A stretch of DNA of 64,000 nt from Sycobia sp. Sy_11. Lineage: Eukaryota > Arthropoda > Insecta > Hymenoptera > Epichrysomallidae. The stretch lies in the NCBI GenBank assembly GCA_018907035.1, contig JACCIC010000022.1:2363501-2427500 (forward strand), read 5' to 3'. The notes under the pieces were generated by a model, which was given only the letters and a program-made list of their open reading frames with translations, made no database searches and was not told the origin of the DNA. Both the position numbers and the translations under genes were made by a program. This document shows, piece after piece, positions 60,548-64,000 of the stretch; position 1 is the first letter of the stretch, and the number at the start of each line of letters is the position of its first letter.

Positions 60548-60973
60548 TCTCGTGGTTCATGAACGATAAAAGGTCCATGCGGTTGGCCATAATAATTTCT
60601 ATCAATCAAAACTTGGCAAGGGCTATAAGCAAAGCTGAGTAAGAATGTAAAGTTTTGAATTTTATAGCAAAAAAGTTTTGTACAAGAAAAGATATGTTTT
60701 TACATAGATGCATATATTTTTTAAAGTACCTACTTAATAAGAGAGAATTTAATAATACAGTTTCAATAGCTGTAATATTAATAATTATGCTATTTGTTTT
60801 AAAATAGTCTGATAGTTATTTTGATAAAAAACTTTTTTAAATTCTTGATATACTTGAGTTTTTGTCTAAGCATGAATATTATTTTGTAAACTTAAATTAA
60901 TTGCTTATGAACTTCTGCTGGTGGTCCTTAACTGTATGTAAATAATATTTTTAGAGATAAAAGTAAGATCTTT

Positions 60974-60979
60974 AATAAA
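60974..60979 (+). terminator. Candidate GstZ polyadenylation signal
   Basis: The first AATAAA after the GstZ stop codon, giving a 3' UTR of about 0.5 kb if used. Another AATAAA lies at about 61,446. Confidence 0.5.
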
Positions 60980-60984
60980 AATTA

Positions 60985-63900
60985 CCTTTACTCGTTTCAA
61001 AACCACGATGAAACTTCAACTTAGTAATATGACCAATGATTATAACGTTATTTTTATATTATTTCTTTTAATACATTATTTATGTTTTTAATAATTAAGT
61101 CATTGGTCAGAAAATTTTGAAGTTTATTAGATACTAAATGGTGTTGGCCCAGTTTTTTAGTTCATTATTTCAAAATTAAATTTTGTAAAATTTATTAACC
61201 TATTGCAAATAGGTTTTGTTGTTTCAAATTAAAAGTTTACTTTTTTATATTTATTGCATGAAAAACAAATATTTTTTTGATACAAAAAAAATACAACATA
61301 TATCTATACTTTTTTTTAAATAAAAGTAAAAGAAGAAGATTAATAACTACTGCAAAGTATAAGAAATCAGATATTTATTAAAATAAAACTACGTAAAACA
61401 AAGTAAAAGTGCAGTTCAAAAGCATGCCATTATATCCATTGGATAAATAAAGAGTACAAAATGTTTCCATTTCTATTATTTATACTGATGGTAGAACTAA
61501 CTATGTTCCATCAATAGAAAAAGTATTTTGCTTCATAAATCTGATTATAAAAAGCAAAAGAGATTTATACTTTAATAGAAATACAAATTGTATACGTTCA
61601 TATCTTCCGACAAATCATTTTAAAACTTTAAACTAATATGTATTTTAAAGAAAAAATTCTTATGAATTTTTAAAAAACTTTTTTATTTTTTATAGGATCG
61701 TTAGTACGTTGAGTATGTGATGAAATGTTACATTTTTGTAACATTAGATGTACGAAGTTTTATTTTGTAAGTGCAAGAGATTACAGATATTACATGGATA
61801 TATAATGTCGCCCCGTATGTAGGAATGTTTTAAATCAAAATTTGGACGTTTTAGTATTTCCAATCTTTCGTTTGTGCCAGCATTATTACATGTTGCATCA
61901 TGAAAAAACTCAAGATTGGTGCTAAACAGATTATAAATACAACTTATTTTAAAAATCAAATTTTATTTTATATATCTGATTTAGTGATATATTCGGAGAT
62001 ATATCTTGATTATAAAATTTCGCAAAAACATCTTTCTTAGTATATCATAATTTTAAAAAAATTAAACTAAGTGCAGAAGTTACTTTATTAAGTGATTTTG
62101 TATATTTTAGTTTATACAAGATTTACAAACACTTTTATGGATTGTAAAGGACAGATTACTATTACTTAAGACGCTTGGATTTAAAAAAAAAAACTAACAT
62201 AAATGTTTTGTTAAAAATAATCAAAGAATTAGAGATATATTTAATGCTTTTACTTTTTAGAACCAATCTCTGACAATTAACGTCGAAAATAAAGTATAAA
62301 CTGTCAAGATTTACTAAAAGATAAAAGAAAGCCATTTTTGCAGATTAATGAAGCGATATCTAATTAAATAGGTTTTGTAACTAGAGATAATCCATAAAAA
62401 AACAGTGAGCCTGTATGATAAGTAATATTATTTAGCTATGTATACTTACAAGTTTGAATGCAATATGATTAAGCACAGATATATAAATATTTTGTAAGTG
62501 AAAGTGATTATGTATGTTTATGGCTTACAGGAAATAATAAATTTTGTGTCATATTACAGTGCCAATTCATTCAAACTGTTTTAATTGTATTCTATTCTCA
62601 CAATTTTACATAATTTTCTCTAAAAGAAGAGTATCTTTTTGTGGTTACATATAATTTTTTACAAATAATATTGTCTGTATGGCTAGAGTTTTTTTTAAAA
62701 AAATATGCTTTTCTCTAAATAGTATATCGTCGCTTGCTCATCACAAAAGAAATACTCACCGATTGGTATTCTCTTCAATCTTCGATATTTCATCGACGAA
62801 CATTTACAATAAAAATATCCTCACTGATAAAATTCACTTGTAACAAAAAAAAAAAAAAAAGCAGTAGATAAACCACTTCAAATCTCAGACTTCACTGTTT
62901 TTAAATTATCTTGTTTTTCAATAAATTATATATATTTTTATTTTCAAAAGTTTTTTTCATCTATTTCCATTATAAAAAAATACATACGCTTAACTTTATT
63001 GACTAGTAGAAAGACAACACTTTTTGTGAAACATTTGTCAATTCAGATATATCGTCGGAATGCAAGCTCGGGTGCCGAAATTCTTTACCTTTTTTTTATT
63101 TTACTTCGCGATTACAATCATAGTATAACTATAAGCATCAACGGCTCGTAAAATGCCGAATTTTCAGCTAATAAGAGTTGAATACTACATTTTACAGAGC
63201 TTGTGAAAATAGTTTATACTTTCTTAATGATTTGTAAAGGTTTTCTGTAAGAATCTCGATGTAAAGAGAATAAAAAAAAATTGAGCTATACAATCAATAT
63301 CCATACGAACCATTGACATATTTCTATTTATTTAGATTCATTATAATTAAAAGGAAAAATGAAGTTAGAGTGAAGTGTAAGAAGAGCGGGACGAAAAGTG
63401 AATGCTTACAAACTAAATAATTTGAACAATATTTTTCTTGGCGAACACGTTCGCGCGAAGTCTTCCACTTTTGTCTTACATTAATTTATCAATTTTAATT
63501 ATCCTTATATAATCTTTGATCATTGCACCTTTTTTTATTACGCGCATATTGTACTCACTGCTTTCTTGCTTTGTCTCGTCCAAATTGGGAATGTCGTAAT
63601 TTTAATAACAGTTTGATTATCATTTGCTTTTTTTCTGTACAGACTACACGAATATGATATAGGCCGCTTGTTTTTTTTAATATCGTTTGCGTTTTTTTCC
63701 CAGTTTCGAAAAAATTTCGAAAAAATCCAAAAAATTGATCGGCTTTTTTTATATTCGGCATCGCGCTTAACAATATAACAATAATAACAACGTCGTCGAC
63801 GACTTTCTCGTTACTTTTCTACTATATTTTTTCCATATTACTAAGCCAATAAAAAAATTTCATGAACGAATGTAATACCATTTTATAGTTTGAGATTAAT

Positions 63901-64000
63901 GCCATATTTACAAAATGAATTGATTGTTTAATAAAATTTTTTTACTATAATAAGCATATAGTTATGTTGAAAAGGTGAATAGTTATATGCACCGATATGT
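60985..64000. other. Downstream of GstZ, no gene recognised
   Basis: AT-rich with simple A/T runs (poly-A at about 62,846-62,860). Short open frames near 61,744-61,959 and 63,555-63,773 on minus lack recognisable domains. Confidence 0.45.

Overview
This is an AT-rich, intron-rich animal window, almost certainly from an insect. The two host proteins match insect forms, and the transposon load (mariner-type elements, LOA/I-type and other non-LTR retrotransposons, BEL/Pao) suggests a hymenopteran such as an ant. That last step is inference from general familiarity; no search was run.

Two host genes are present. (1) Minus strand, 10,559-46,028: a complete DOCK-D (Zizimin, DOCK9/10/11-type) Rho-GTPase exchange factor. 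I resolved 26 coding exons with GT/AG borders; phases are consistent throughout and give about 2,128 residues with an N-terminal DOCK-D region, a PH domain, DHR1 and DHR2. (2) Plus strand, 57,624-60,482: a complete five-exon zeta-class glutathione S-transferase / maleylacetoacetate isomerase (GstZ), 217 residues. The genes are divergently arranged, about 11.6 kb apart. Nothing in the sequence links their functions: one activates Cdc42/Rac-type GTPases, the other works in tyrosine catabolism.

Layout. 1-10.5 kb lies downstream of the DOCK gene and holds a nearly full-length but broken non-LTR retrotransposon (1,979-7,222), a deleted mariner inside a TA microsatellite, a second decayed mariner and a tRNA-like sequence. 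10.5-46 kb is the DOCK gene. Its larger introns hold mariner relics (19, 20.5-22.2, 24.7-25.8, 35.4 kb), a terminal-inverted-repeat element (22.9 kb), a non-LTR relic (12.7-14.5 kb), a BEL/Pao relic (30.6-32 kb), microsatellite-associated repeats, a roughly 187-bp satellite-like repeat, a 60-bp minisatellite whose orientation flips, and a GC-rich block with a 13-bp motif repeated five times. 46-57.6 kb is intergenic. It contains decayed genes of a virus-like DNA element (a double-jelly-roll-like gene on minus beside a DUF8207-like gene on plus, about 48.7-49.96 kb), two mariners, and a GC-richer unexplained block. 57.6-60.5 kb is GstZ, and 60.5-64 kb is its 3' UTR and AT-rich sequence with no recognised gene.

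Most unusual signals: the virus-like gene pair; the orientation-switching 60-bp minisatellite with a solitary unit 16 kb away; the paired GGCGGGTTGAGCG motifs; and a set of perfect short-loop inverted repeats (three with 18-bp arms, one with 15, one with 12), including one starting 7 bases after the GstZ stop codon.
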